This document shows positions 44,146 through 54,359 of a DNA stretch of 64,000 bases, piece by piece. The notes beneath the pieces are model-generated. The model saw only the letters and a list, made by a program, of their open reading frames with translations, was not told the origin of the DNA and ran no database searches. Every line of letters begins with the position of its first letter. Position 1 is the stretch's first letter. Position numbers and translations under genes: made by a program. Source of the stretch: Flavobacterium sp. UBA6721 (GTDB taxonomy: Bacteria > Bacteroidota > Bacteroidia > Flavobacteriales > Flavobacteriaceae); assembly GCA_002454195.1 (NCBI GenBank), contig DKIJ01000030.1, positions 62,001 to 126,000 on the forward strand. Reading direction: 5' to 3'.

Positions 44146-44243
44146 CATATTATATTGCTAACTCGAATGATAATTGTCAGTTTTGTGATTTAATTGGATT
44201 CAAATTATCGCTATAAAATGCTGTTTTTTTGATGGCAATACGA

Positions 44244-44921
44244 TTATTCGGACTGCTTTTCGTTACTTAGAAAATTAATATCTTCAATAAGTTTTTGAAT
44301 GTCTTCTTTTGTAGTACCGTCATAAAAACCACGAACTCTTCTTTTAGCATCTACAAGCACAAAGTTTTCGGTGTGAACCATATCGTACAATTCGCTTGGT
44401 TTGCCCAATTTTACCGCCAGATAGGATTTTCTTGCCATGGCATAAATTTCTTTTTTATCGCCGGTAACCAAGTTCCATTTACTATCAACAACACCATGTT
44501 TTATAGCATAGGCTTTCAAAGCTTCTACTGTGTCTACTTCTGGGAAAACGGTATGCGAAAGCAGCATTACTTTTGGATTATTAATAATGGCTTTTTGAAC
44601 TTCTTCCAGATTGGAAGTCATTTTTGGGCAAATGGTACCACAGGTTGTAAAGAAAAAATCGGCAACATAAATTTTACCTTCATAATCTTTTTGGGTGATG
44701 GTTTTTCCGTTTTGATTGGTAAATGAAAAATCAGCTATTGTATGGTATTTGCTCACATACTGTATGGTGCTATCTACTAATTCCGGATTGACATCGGCTG
44801 GATTGTAGATAGGAAGTGTTTTTTGCGGTTTTAAAGCATTGTAAAAAAGAGTAAGTGTAATAGCCGAAAAAACAATAAAGATACCAATGAATATTCGGTA
44901 TTTGTATAATGCAGATTTCAT
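44244..44921 (-). CDS. SCO1/SenC-family protein
   Basis: This 225-residue protein is anchored by one N-terminal helix (FIGIFIVFSAITLTLFY). It has a thioredoxin-like fold with the copper/redox motif FTTCGTICPKM (about residue 85) and a conserved His in DMVHTENFVLVD (about residue 180). The family delivers copper to or reduces Cu-A of cytochrome oxidase. The start at 44921 is preferred to the one at 44945, because the extra eight residues precede the signal anchor. A TACTTTTG -7 element lies at 44942-44935 on the minus strand. Confidence 0.93.
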   Translation of the reverse strand: MKSALYKYRIFIGIFIVFSAITLTLFYNALKPQKTLPIYNPADVNPELVDSTIQYVSKYHTIADFSFTNQNGKTITQKDYEGKIYVADFFFTTCGTICPKMTSNLEEVQKAIINNPKVMLLSHTVFPEVDTVEALKAYAIKHGVVDSKWNLVTGDKKEIYAMARKSYLAVKLGKPSELYDMVHTENFVLVDAKRRVRGFYDGTTKEDIQKLIEDINFLSNEKQSE

Positions 44922-44970
44922 GAAATTTTTTTTGCAAAAGTACAAAAACTGTGTTGGAAATCAGGAAGCT

Positions 44971-45915
44971 TTATTTGATTAAAATGTTGGTCTTCTTTTT
45001 GCTTTTACGTAAAGATTTGTTCACTAAATACAAACCAAATAAGGTTACAATTCCTCCAATAGCTATCGAAATACTCAATGTTTCGCCAAAAATTATCGAA
45101 CCTAAAAGTACCGCAACCACAGGATTCATGTAGGCATAAAGACTGCTCATCTCTGGTGGAAGATGTTGCAAAGAATAAATGAAAACCGTAAAAGTGATTA
45201 GTGAACCTACAATAACTAGATAGGCTATTGCCAGCCAAGTGTTTAAAGGGATTTCGTTTAAATTGACTGAAATTCCTGTGGCACCGTTATAAGCAAATAG
45301 TAGAATACTCGAAATAAACATTTGAAACCCAATACTGAAATAGGGATTATAAGAGGCGGCTTTTTTCTTGGTGTACAATGTACCAAAAGCCCAGGTTATG
45401 GTAGCTACTACCGAAAGAAAAATTCCCAATTGAAAATCAGGTCTTAGGAAATCGGCTAGGTATTCGTAAAAAATAACACAAACACCACCAAAACAAACGA
45501 ATACACCTGTTACGGCTAGTTTAGCAATTTTTTCTCCTCTAAAATACGATATAATTACAATCCAAATGGGGAAGATAGCGGCAATTATGGCTCCTAAGCC
45601 ACTACTGATGTATTTAACGCCTGCGGTACTCAATCCGTTACTCATTGTAAAATTAAGGATGGCCAGAATCACTATGGTTTTCCATTGTTTTCCTTTTGGC
45701 CAAGGCGATTTCGTAAAAATTAAATAGAGTATGTACAACAAACCGGCTATAAATTGTCGGATGGCAGCCATTTGAATTCCGGGTATGTAACGCACTCCTT
45801 CCTTGGATGCAATCCAAGTAGTTCCCCAAAAGAATCCTACCCAAATAAGGGCTAACATAGGAAGTCCTATAGCGTTTACCCGAGTTGAAACAGCATTTTT
45901 AACTTTAGTAATCAC
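44971..45915 (-). CDS. EamA/DMT-family transporter
   Basis: This 314-residue membrane protein has ten predicted helices in two EamA repeats. Examples are LPMLALIWVGFFWGTTWIAS at the start, and AYLVIVGSLITFTVFIYSL with MNPVVAVLLGSIIFGETLS near the end. The conserved P-V-x-A/V-x-L-x-G-x-x-x-x-GE motif is in the second repeat. Substrate unknown; relatives export amino acids or metabolites. It overlaps the SDR gene stop by one base, so the pair is co-translated. Confidence 0.9.
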   Translation of the reverse strand: MITKVKNAVSTRVNAIGLPMLALIWVGFFWGTTWIASKEGVRYIPGIQMAAIRQFIAGLLYILYLIFTKSPWPKGKQWKTIVILAILNFTMSNGLSTAGVKYISSGLGAIIAAIFPIWIVIISYFRGEKIAKLAVTGVFVCFGGVCVIFYEYLADFLRPDFQLGIFLSVVATITWAFGTLYTKKKAASYNPYFSIGFQMFISSILLFAYNGATGISVNLNEIPLNTWLAIAYLVIVGSLITFTVFIYSLQHLPPEMSSLYAYMNPVVAVLLGSIIFGETLSISIAIGGIVTLFGLYLVNKSLRKSKKKTNILIK

Positions 45916-46751
45916 TATAATTGAGGTTTTTTGAAGGTGTAATTTAAAACTCTTATGAGATGTTCTGATGAAATTGTTTTCCCTACCGATGGGGCGTCCT
46001 CATTAAAAGAGGGCGGTACTAAGTTTTCGTCTAGGGCTTTTTGTGTGTAATAGACTTTTCGGCTAGGGTGAAAAGGAGATGCCGCGTTCAACGTTGTATT
46101 CCAGCAATCAGTAGTTATAATTTTATGGATAATGCCAATACAATCTTCCAAATGAATCAAATTGACAGGCGCATCCGGATTAGGAACATTTTCTTTTCCT
46201 GCTAGGAATCGAGCGGGATTTCTATCGGGTCCTATTAAACCTCCAAAACGCAAAATAGTAGTTTTAAAATGGGTATTAGAAAGTAATAGTTGTTCAATTT
46301 CCAATAATTGTTTTCCGCTTTCCGTTACAGGATTGGGAACGGCGTTTTCATCAATTGTTTCATTGCCTTCGCCATACACTGCTGTCGAACTGATGAAAAG
46401 TACATTTGCTACCGAAGCTTTTTCGATAAATGGCACTAGATTTTTAATTTTTTGAACAAAGGAAGTGTTTGGAGCATCCGAATAATCTTTGTTTTTCCCT
46501 CTTAATTTGGGAGGAATAGCAATGATCAATGTTTGACTTCTGTCCAAAAAGGCATCAACTGGAGATGAGAAATTTTCGACTTCTAACGCAATGGGATAAT
46601 GCGTTATACCAGCATTTTCTAGTAATTCTTTTTTATCGATAGTTGTAGTGGAACCTTTTACTGAATAGCCTTTTTCTAATAAGGCTTTCGCCAAAGGAAG
46701 TCCTAACCATCCACAACCTAAAATGCTAATTTGTGTCATTTTGCTCTTCAT
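45915..46751 (-). CDS. NAD(P)-dependent epimerase/reductase (atypical SDR)
   Basis: This 278-residue Rossmann-fold protein begins ISILGCGWLGLPLAKALLEKG, with the GxGxxG nucleotide motif near residue 12. FISSTAVYGEG (about residue 122), with its Ser and Tyr, marks the SDR active-site region, and FGGLIGPDRNPARFLAGKENV follows. It resembles YeeZ-like epimerases. The first gene of a two-gene operon with the EamA transporter. Substrate unknown. Confidence 0.85.
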   Translation of the reverse strand: MKSKMTQISILGCGWLGLPLAKALLEKGYSVKGSTTTIDKKELLENAGITHYPIALEVENFSSPVDAFLDRSQTLIIAIPPKLRGKNKDYSDAPNTSFVQKIKNLVPFIEKASVANVLFISSTAVYGEGNETIDENAVPNPVTESGKQLLEIEQLLLSNTHFKTTILRFGGLIGPDRNPARFLAGKENVPNPDAPVNLIHLEDCIGIIHKIITTDCWNTTLNAASPFHPSRKVYYTQKALDENLVPPSFNEDAPSVGKTISSEHLIRVLNYTFKKPQL

Positions 46752-46910
46752 TTTTCAAAATGCAAATTTCTCATTAATATTTGGTTTTTTTAGAGTTGCA
46801 AAGGATTCTTTTTTTACTTGAAAGTATTTTAATAAAATATCACTAAAAGTGGGTATTGTTTTATAATTCGCTTAACCGTAATATTACTACGAATTTAACA
46901 TTTAATTAAG

Positions 46911-47357
46911 ATGAATAAAGTTGTTATGTTTTTAATGTTCTTTATTGGTTTAAAGAGTATGGCACAAGATAAAATAATTTTTACGTATGATACTGCGGGT
47001 AATCAAATTCAAAGAGAATTGTGCATCAATTGTCCGTTAGGTACAGGTAAAGTTTATAAAGATTCCAAAACGATTGTTGAAGAAGATCTAGTAAAATCTG
47101 ATGTTTCAGATCAAATTTCTTATTATCCAAATCCCGTAAAACAGGAATTGTATTTACAATGGAATCTTATAAATGAAAACGTAGTTACTTCTATTCAGGT
47201 CTATTCTATAGCTGGACAGGTCTTGCAATCATTTAACAACACTGAAAATATAAAATTACAAACTATCACTTTTGAAAATTATCCAAGAGGAGTTTACGCA
47301 GTGATTTTATATTATAAAAACGGAGATCAAAAATCTATCAAAATTATCAAGGAATAG
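46911..47357 (+). CDS. Small T9SS-sorted protein, partner of the Rhs protein
   Basis: This 148-residue exported protein has a signal peptide (MFLMFFIGLKSMAQ). A single YD/Rhs-like motif follows (FTYDTAGNQIQRELC), with a CINC pair. The C-terminal T9SS type A sorting domain is recognisable (ISYYPNPVKQELYLQW, VYSIAGQVLQSF, YPRGVYAVILYY). It should cross the outer membrane by the type IX system. It ends three bases before the Rhs gene, so the two are one operon. It may anchor or help export the large Rhs protein, which has no such domain itself (inference). Confidence 0.85.
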   Translation: MNKVVMFLMFFIGLKSMAQDKIIFTYDTAGNQIQRELCINCPLGTGKVYKDSKTIVEEDLVKSDVSDQISYYPNPVKQELYLQWNLINENVVTSIQVYSIAGQVLQSFNNTENIKLQTITFENYPRGVYAVILYYKNGDQKSIKIIKE

Positions 47358-47360
47358 TCT

Positions 47361-50300
47361 ATGAAGCATTTTTACTTATTATTAATATTATTTTTGGGTC
47401 AAATTCTACAATCCCAAAACTTTACCGATACTAAAGGGGAATTACAAATTTCAAATTCTGGGCAGGCAACTTATAATTTACCAATTGCTTTACCCCCAAG
47501 TATTAAAAATGTGGCGCCAACTATAAACCTTACTTATACTAGTGGTGTAAGAGGAGGAATCGCTGGTCAGGGATGGAATATAAATAGTATTTCCGCCATT
47601 AGTCGTATAGCAACCCGAAGAGATATTGATGGTTATGTTGATGGAGTTGATTTTGATGCTGATGATAAGTTAGCTTTAGATGGACAAAGATTATTGATTA
47701 AATCAGGAACATATTGGGCTAATGGATCTATTTATGAAACCGAATACAAAAGTAACACTAAGATAGAATTAAAAATAGAAGGAACAACCACTTATTTTAT
47801 TGTAACTGCTCCTGATGGTTCTAGAAGTTGGTATGGTTCTAAAGGAAATGGAAGTTTACAAAATTCAGTTTCGGTCAATTCATGGTATATTGTTCATTTT
47901 GAAGATGTTTATGGAAATTCGGTTGATTATAATTATACTAATGTAGTTTATAATAATACCAATCAATTGTACATCGATAACATTACTTTTGGTGGGAATC
48001 CATCACAGAGTGTGGCTTCACAGAATATGATAAAGTTTAATTATAGAGATGCTAAACGTATAGAAAGGGATTTTATAAAAGGAACCCCAGTTTATGCAAC
48101 TAAAATTTTGGATAATATACAGGTTTCGACTAACAATGCGTTATTCCGTAAATATCAACTTACACAAATGGAGGATCATAATTTAGGTTATGAACGTGTT
48201 ACTAAAGTTCAGGAATTCAATGCTCAAAACGAGGCATCAAATCCGGTCATTTTTGATTATGTGAATACTTCCAATTATAATGCTACAGTTAGGATAGAAA
48301 AAAGTTATACAAACAATCTTAATTTCGAAGATGTAAAATTAGCTGGTGATTTTGATGGAGATGGAAGATTGGATTTTGTGGCAGATAATAAGGTTTTTAC
48401 TGACTTGTTTAAGGAAAATACTGGAAATACACCAATAAATTTACCGTTTGCTGTAAATAAAAGAAAAGAATTAGTAGCTACAACAATAAGTAATAATAGA
48501 CTGAATCAATTCCAATCATTAGTTAATGTCAATGAAACATCGACTTTAACGGAGTTTAGAATTTATAATATGAATAATGGCATTTTTGTCAATGATTATA
48601 TCAAAACTATACAAATTAATAATCAAGGATTAAAGGTAACGAACAACGGAGGCGTTCAATGTAATGGAAATTATTTAAAAACTACTAACGAATATTTTGA
48701 GGGTGATTTCAACGGAGATGGTATTTCAGAAGTTTTGATTAAAAAAAGTATAAACGAAACAAAAGAATATATTTATGGATGTCAGATAGTTTCGCAAGGT
48801 CAAAGAGTATGCTCTTGTCGTTATCTAGGAACAAAAGATGAAGGGTCTGAGTATTTTTTACTGGATTTAAACTCAAATGTTTCTAATGATATAGGAACAA
48901 AAGGATTTGTGCAACTAACTACTACCACTACTACTACTACTACTACTTATTTTGATGGTAAGAAATATATAGCAGATTTTAATGGAGATGGAAAATCAGA
49001 TATTTTAGTATTAAAAAATGATAAAACATATAAAATAATAAGTTTCAAACAACTCACAGTTTCACCTTGGGTTGAATTAGAAGTAATTGGTTCAGGAACC
49101 CTAGATAAATATTCTGATACTAAGCAAATGCTTTTAGGAGATTATAATGGAGATGGGAAGACCGATATTATGTTACCTGATACTGAAGGCGGAGAGGGAC
49201 ATGTTTTATGGCATACATATTATAGTAACCCTAAGCCTGCTGGAGGAGAATTTTTCGTAAAAGAAAGTCAAAATATTGTTGAGTATAGACCTGATACTGG
49301 AAATGCTTATAATACCCAAAGGCATTGGAGTAACTATTATGCGATAGATATTAATGGAGATGGAAAATCTGATTTGGTTAGGGTATGGAGAAAATATTAT
49401 AAGCCTAGTTGGACTATTAATGATCATAATACTCAATGGCAGGTAACGGCTTTTACCAATAATATTGGTTATGTTGCTAATTCTAAGTATTTGCAAACGT
49501 ATGATTCGGGTCTTTTTGATTCTGGTTCTCCTGATATTCCAATACCATTAGTATCTAATTATAAATATCAAGGGGCTAATAGTGAGTTGGTAATTGTAAG
49601 AGGGCATTATAATAAAATTGAATATTATCAATTTAATGAGGATTTGAATGTTAATAATAGATTGATTTCTGTTACAGAAGCTAGCGGTAATATTAAGCAA
49701 ACTATTGATTATTTACCTATGCAAGCAGTTAATGAAGGATTAGGGAATTATACAACTGATTTTTATTCTTCAACAAATACAGCGACATATCCTAATGTTG
49801 AGATAATTCGAAATTCGGATAATTTTTTAGTGTCTAAACTTACTGCTACAATCAACGGTGTTTCTAAGTTTCAGGATTTTAAATATAGAAGTTATATTTC
49901 AAATTTTGATTATGGAACAGTTGGTTTTGCCAGAACCTCCCGAAGTAGTTGGTATTTGTCCCCCTCTGATACAAAGATATGGACTACTCAAAATAATGAT
50001 ATCAATTTAAAAGGAGCGAATACGATAACCTGGTCGAGTACAAATCCGGGTACTGTGTTTGCTGCTACTCCGGATAATTTATTGAGTACTAAAACGAATG
50101 TTTTTGCTACCTATACTAATCCTGTTTCAAAAGTCTATAATGTATTATTGAGTTCGCAAACCACTTTAGATGCACTAACAGGTGTGAAATCGGAGGATAC
50201 TTTTACCTATGACGGAACAGTTACCTCGATAAATTATTATGGTTTGCAAATGGAAAGTGTTAACAAGCGATATAGTGGAAGCAGTTTACAAGGAACAACA

Positions 50301-53300
50301 ACTACAAATTATACCTATGATAACAATCCGGGTGGTGTTGGCTCTGCCTATTATATAGGAAGACCAAAATCTACAACAAATTCAAGTAATAATATTGCTA
50401 CTGGAGAGACACGAACATCAGCAGAGACTTATACTTATACAGGATTTAATCTAACTAAGACGGAGAAAACAGGGCATAACACTACTTATGCTATTGTTGA
50501 GGATATGACTTATGACAATGTGGGAAATTTGTTAACTAAAACGGTATCGGCACCTAATGCTCCTGTAGCAATTGCTTCACGAACAATAACAGATCAGTAT
50601 GACACAACTAAGCGTTTTGTCATAAAGAAAACGGATCATCAGGGATTTGAGACTAATTTTGTTTATAATCCGTTAGGGCAAGTAACACAATCAACTAATT
50701 ATTTAGGGGTAATAAGTGATTATACTTATGATAACTGGGGTAAACTGACTAAAACCAAGACTACCGGAGTGTCTACAACCCCGCTTGAAACGACTATTAC
50801 CTACGCTAAGTTGACAGATGGCGGTTATACCACAACCAGTCAGAATACGGTTGGAGACCAAGCCAAAACCATCACACAATATGATGTTTTGGGAAGGGAA
50901 GTTATTAAAACAACCAAAGGTTTTGCGGCTAATTCTTTAATTTCAAAACAGATTGTGTATGACGGTTTAGGGCGGAAATTAAAAGAAAGTGAGCCTTACT
51001 TTTCTTCTCCAGGCAAATGGACAATGTATGAATATGATTACCTGAGCCGTCCCACAAAAGTTACGGCATCTACAGGAAGAATTCAAACCTTAAGTTATTC
51101 TGGTTTGACTACGACCAGTAATGATGATGGTAAAACCACTACTGCTACAGTAGATGCACTGGGCAATAAGGTGCAGACTACCGATCCCGGAGGAACCATT
51201 AATTTTACCTATTATGCTAACGGACAATTAAAAGAATCCGATTACGAAGGACATAAAGTATCGATCACTATTGATGGCTGGGGGAACAAAACAGCTATGA
51301 ATGATCCTAATGCAGGAACCTATACGTATGCCTATGATGCTTTTGGACAAATCACTAACGAAACTACTCCAAAAGGAACAACAACGAATACTTATGACGA
51401 TGATGGTAAATTGACTAAGAAGATAACACTAGGAGACGGAGCTGATTTTGTAACCGATTATGCGTATAACTCTTTAGGTCAGTTAACGAGCGAAATCAGT
51501 AAAAAATCAACAGCTGCTGCCATCGATACTTATACCTATACTTACGATGGTTTGCACAGACTTAGCAGTACTACCGAAAGTAATGACCGTTTTAGCCAGA
51601 CCAAAACAATGGCTTATGATACTTATGGACGAATTGCCAGTGTAACCAATGCTACACAAGAGCTGGTTACAGGTTTAAGCAATGCGGTAATCACTAAAAA
51701 CAACTATAATACTTATAATGGTGTTATGGATAAATTGACGGATGCCAATAATGCTGTTTTGTGGCAATTGACTGGAGCTAATGAAAAGATGCAATCCCTG
51801 ACTGAAACGCTGGGGAATGGAATTGCAATTACAAATGCGTATGATGGGGATAATTATTTTACTTCTCAACGTCATACTAAAAACAGTGTGGATGTGTTGT
51901 ATAATACGTATAGTTTTAATGCGGTAAAAGGGACTTTAAATAACAGGCAAAATGTGGTTTTGGGTACTAATGAAGTATTTAGCTATGATACTCTGGATCG
52001 TTTAACCCAATGGACAAATCCATTGACCAATACTAATGACAGTAATACTTATGATACCAAAGGAAGGATTACCAATCATAACAAACTGGGAACTGTAAAT
52101 TATAATACAGATGTCAATACAGGGATTTATCGCAAAAAATCGATAACATTGACCCCTGAAGGGAAAAATTATTATACGGCTTTGCCTAAGCAAACGGTGA
52201 CTTATACCATGTTCAAAAGCCCAATTGCTATTAACGAAAGTGATAAAGGGAGTACAACATTTGCTTATAATTCCCATTTGTCCAGACAAACCATGAGTTA
52301 TGGGTATCAGGTTACCACTCAGGGACAACCCGGTACTTATACAAAAACTAAAGATTATACCGATGATGGAACTGTTGAAATTTTAAAAACACCTACTACT
52401 ATAACTATCAGAACTTATATAGGTGGTGATGCCTATTCAGCACCACTTTACATGGATCGAACAAGAACCATTACGACGGGTGCCGTTGTCGATAAAAAAT
52501 ACTATCTTCACAGGGATTATTTGGGGAGTATCATAGCCATTTCGGACGAAACAGGAACGGCAGTAGAACGCCGCCAGTTTGATGCTTGGGGGAATTTAGC
52601 TAAATTGCAGCAAAATGGTGTAGCCGTTACTTTGCCTACTGATGGAACAGCTGCAAAATTGATGATGCTAGACCGAGGCTACACCAGCCACGAACATTTG
52701 GCAGAAGTAGGCTTGATTCACATGAACGGTCGTTTGTATGACCCTACGCTACGTTCTTTTTTAATGCCAGATAATTTTATCCAGCAGCCGGAGAACACAC
52801 AAAATTATAACCGTTATGCTTACGTTCTTAATAATCCATTAATGTATACTGACCCAAGCGGAGAACTTGGATTTTTGGTTGCGGTGGGAATAGGAATGCT
52901 TGTTGCTGCCACAACTTATACGATGACGGCACTACTGGCCGATGTACCATTTAGTGTGGGTGGTTTATTGAAAGCTACTTTTATTGGGGCAGGAACTGCA
53001 GCAGTAACTTTTGGTATAGGACAAGCGGCAGAGAATTTATTCTCGGCGACAGGCACTTTTGCTGCCAAGGCAACCTTTCAAGCATTTGCGCATGGTACGT
53101 TTCAAGGTATTATGACATCTGTTTCAGGGGGTAAGTTTTGGAGTGGTTTTGCAGCGGGAGCTATAAGTAGTATTGTGGCTAGTGCCTGGGGTGGCGGTAA
53201 TGCTAATCAATGGCAAGGTCTGGGAGGTAATTTTGCGCATAGTGATTTGGGTACTATTGCTTTTGGTACAGTAAGTGGCGGAGCAGCAGCTAAATTGACA

Positions 53301-53924
53301 GGAGGGAACTTCTGGCAGGGAGCTGTTACAGGTTTGTTTGTTAGTGGACTCAATCACGCGATGCACCAGATGACTCTTGGTGACCCGCCGAATAAGTATA
53401 AAAAATATTTTGCACAGAAAGCTGAAGAAGCAAAATATTTAGATAAATCATTAAATTTAGATACTTCTTCTGCTGCATCAGTTGCTCCTTTTGCTTTAAC
53501 TGCAGCTGCAGTAGATGGTCCAATACCTATAGGAGATATTATTGGAGGAATTGCAATTACAGGAGCTGCTGCTTATGATCTTTCACAGAGAGTTTATGTA
53601 ACATACACTTTACGAAATAGCGCAGGTCAAGTTTATGCCGGTAGAGCAAGTGGATTTGGAAGTCCTTACGGTATAATGATGGGCAGATATGCTTCTCATC
53701 ATATGCGTGCCTTTGGTTATGGAAGTCCGACACTAGACGTAGCAAGCCAAGGTTATCCAATGGGATACTATGCCATAAGAGGAAGAGAACAGCAATTAAT
53801 TGATTTTTTTGGCGGTGTAGGCAGTCCAAATGTAGGTAATTCAATAAACGCTATTTGGCAATATAATCCTAATCGTCCTTTGTATATGTCTGCTTCAAAC
53901 TCAATGTTTGGTCCTTTAAAATAA
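47361..53924 (+). CDS. Rhs polymorphic toxin with SpvB/FG-GAP N-terminus and GIY-YIG-like C-terminal toxin
   Basis: 2187 residues with signal peptide (FYLLLILFLGQILQSQ). An SpvB-like region (NLPIALPPSIKNVAPTINLT) leads to five FG-GAP Ca-binding loops (DFDGDGRLD type) near residues 330, 448, 536, 591 and 660. Rhs/YD repeats run from about 1000 to 1790 and close with the core (HRDYLGSIIAISDETG, then RLYDPTLRSF and YTDPSGELG). A hydrophobic Gly/Ala-rich stretch (about 1833-2000) precedes a variable tail. The tail has VYVTYTL, GQVYAGRAS, GRYASHH, RGREQQLI and GNSINAI, in the order of GIY-YIG nuclease residues. The toxin assignment is tentative. An immunity candidate follows. Confidence 0.9.
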   Translation: MKHFYLLLILFLGQILQSQNFTDTKGELQISNSGQATYNLPIALPPSIKNVAPTINLTYTSGVRGGIAGQGWNINSISAISRIATRRDIDGYVDGVDFDADDKLALDGQRLLIKSGTYWANGSIYETEYKSNTKIELKIEGTTTYFIVTAPDGSRSWYGSKGNGSLQNSVSVNSWYIVHFEDVYGNSVDYNYTNVVYNNTNQLYIDNITFGGNPSQSVASQNMIKFNYRDAKRIERDFIKGTPVYATKILDNIQVSTNNALFRKYQLTQMEDHNLGYERVTKVQEFNAQNEASNPVIFDYVNTSNYNATVRIEKSYTNNLNFEDVKLAGDFDGDGRLDFVADNKVFTDLFKENTGNTPINLPFAVNKRKELVATTISNNRLNQFQSLVNVNETSTLTEFRIYNMNNGIFVNDYIKTIQINNQGLKVTNNGGVQCNGNYLKTTNEYFEGDFNGDGISEVLIKKSINETKEYIYGCQIVSQGQRVCSCRYLGTKDEGSEYFLLDLNSNVSNDIGTKGFVQLTTTTTTTTTTYFDGKKYIADFNGDGKSDILVLKNDKTYKIISFKQLTVSPWVELEVIGSGTLDKYSDTKQMLLGDYNGDGKTDIMLPDTEGGEGHVLWHTYYSNPKPAGGEFFVKESQNIVEYRPDTGNAYNTQRHWSNYYAIDINGDGKSDLVRVWRKYYKPSWTINDHNTQWQVTAFTNNIGYVANSKYLQTYDSGLFDSGSPDIPIPLVSNYKYQGANSELVIVRGHYNKIEYYQFNEDLNVNNRLISVTEASGNIKQTIDYLPMQAVNEGLGNYTTDFYSSTNTATYPNVEIIRNSDNFLVSKLTATINGVSKFQDFKYRSYISNFDYGTVGFARTSRSSWYLSPSDTKIWTTQNNDINLKGANTITWSSTNPGTVFAATPDNLLSTKTNVFATYTNPVSKVYNVLLSSQTTLDALTGVKSEDTFTYDGTVTSINYYGLQMESVNKRYSGSSLQGTTTTNYTYDNNPGGVGSAYYIGRPKSTTNSSNNIATGETRTSAETYTYTGFNLTKTEKTGHNTTYAIVEDMTYDNVGNLLTKTVSAPNAPVAIASRTITDQYDTTKRFVIKKTDHQGFETNFVYNPLGQVTQSTNYLGVISDYTYDNWGKLTKTKTTGVSTTPLETTITYAKLTDGGYTTTSQNTVGDQAKTITQYDVLGREVIKTTKGFAANSLISKQIVYDGLGRKLKESEPYFSSPGKWTMYEYDYLSRPTKVTASTGRIQTLSYSGLTTTSNDDGKTTTATVDALGNKVQTTDPGGTINFTYYANGQLKESDYEGHKVSITIDGWGNKTAMNDPNAGTYTYAYDAFGQITNETTPKGTTTNTYDDDGKLTKKITLGDGADFVTDYAYNSLGQLTSEISKKSTAAAIDTYTYTYDGLHRLSSTTESNDRFSQTKTMAYDTYGRIASVTNATQELVTGLSNAVITKNNYNTYNGVMDKLTDANNAVLWQLTGANEKMQSLTETLGNGIAITNAYDGDNYFTSQRHTKNSVDVLYNTYSFNAVKGTLNNRQNVVLGTNEVFSYDTLDRLTQWTNPLTNTNDSNTYDTKGRITNHNKLGTVNYNTDVNTGIYRKKSITLTPEGKNYYTALPKQTVTYTMFKSPIAINESDKGSTTFAYNSHLSRQTMSYGYQVTTQGQPGTYTKTKDYTDDGTVEILKTPTTITIRTYIGGDAYSAPLYMDRTRTITTGAVVDKKYYLHRDYLGSIIAISDETGTAVERRQFDAWGNLAKLQQNGVAVTLPTDGTAAKLMMLDRGYTSHEHLAEVGLIHMNGRLYDPTLRSFLMPDNFIQQPENTQNYNRYAYVLNNPLMYTDPSGELGFLVAVGIGMLVAATTYTMTALLADVPFSVGGLLKATFIGAGTAAVTFGIGQAAENLFSATGTFAAKATFQAFAHGTFQGIMTSVSGGKFWSGFAAGAISSIVASAWGGGNANQWQGLGGNFAHSDLGTIAFGTVSGGAAAKLTGGNFWQGAVTGLFVSGLNHAMHQMTLGDPPNKYKKYFAQKAEEAKYLDKSLNLDTSSAASVAPFALTAAAVDGPIPIGDIIGGIAITGAAAYDLSQRVYVTYTLRNSAGQVYAGRASGFGSPYGIMMGRYASHHMRAFGYGSPTLDVASQGYPMGYYAIRGREQQLIDFFGGVGSPNVGNSINAIWQYNPNRPLYMSASNSMFGPLK
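52833..52945. repeat. Rhs conserved-core tract, identical to 61539-61651
   Basis: These 113 bases are identical, by eye, to 61539-61651 in the orphan module, within a longer near-identical stretch that starts at the MPDNF codons (52764 and 61470). A more diverged third copy starts at 63321. This is homology on which toxin tails could be exchanged. Confidence 0.85.
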
Positions 53925-53929
53925 ATCGA

Positions 53930-54352
53930 ATGGAAAATCTAGAATTATTAAAAAATAAAATACTTTTATTTAATGAATTTCTTATTGAAAAATTAGGAAT
54001 GCCAAGGGAATTTTTCATTGAGACCAACAATCTTATAGAAGTGGCATATCAAGAAAAGAATACGAAAGTTTTAAAATCAGGTGATAAAGAAATTTATTTG
54101 CAGTTAAAGGAAATGTCATTAGAGAAACAGTTAGAACTAAAAGACCTATTTAAGGAGAAATTAAATTTAGATTTGGATATTTTTCAAAAGCTGTTTGATA
54201 AAAGTATTGAAAAAATCATCAAAAGAGGAAAAATATTGAATGATGATGAATATAGGGTTCTACTTGATAAAATGGATAGTTTAATAGAAGTCAAAACCGA
54301 AAATGAAATTAAAAAAATAAACACTTTACTCATAGATTACTCAAGTAAATAA
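53930..54352 (+). CDS. Putative immunity protein for the Rhs C-terminal toxin
   Basis: A 140-residue, highly charged, mainly helical protein with no signal peptide. It begins five bases after the toxin stop and is closed by a terminator. Text such as LKEMSLEKQLELKDLFKEK and KIIKRGKILNDDEYRVLLDKMD does not match a family I know. Position directly after the variable toxin tail, and its small size, make an immunity role likely. The cytoplasmic location fits a nuclease target. Confidence 0.65.
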   Translation: MENLELLKNKILLFNEFLIEKLGMPREFFIETNNLIEVAYQEKNTKVLKSGDKEIYLQLKEMSLEKQLELKDLFKEKLNLDLDIFQKLFDKSIEKIIKRGKILNDDEYRVLLDKMDSLIEVKTENEIKKINTLLIDYSSK

Positions 54353-54359
54353 TAACAGA

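Noticed and set aside
52002..52328. Long minus-strand open frame inside the Rhs gene
   Set aside because: It is a shadow of the Rhs repeat coding frame, with no signal, domain or spacing of its own. The same holds for other opposite-strand frames in this gene.
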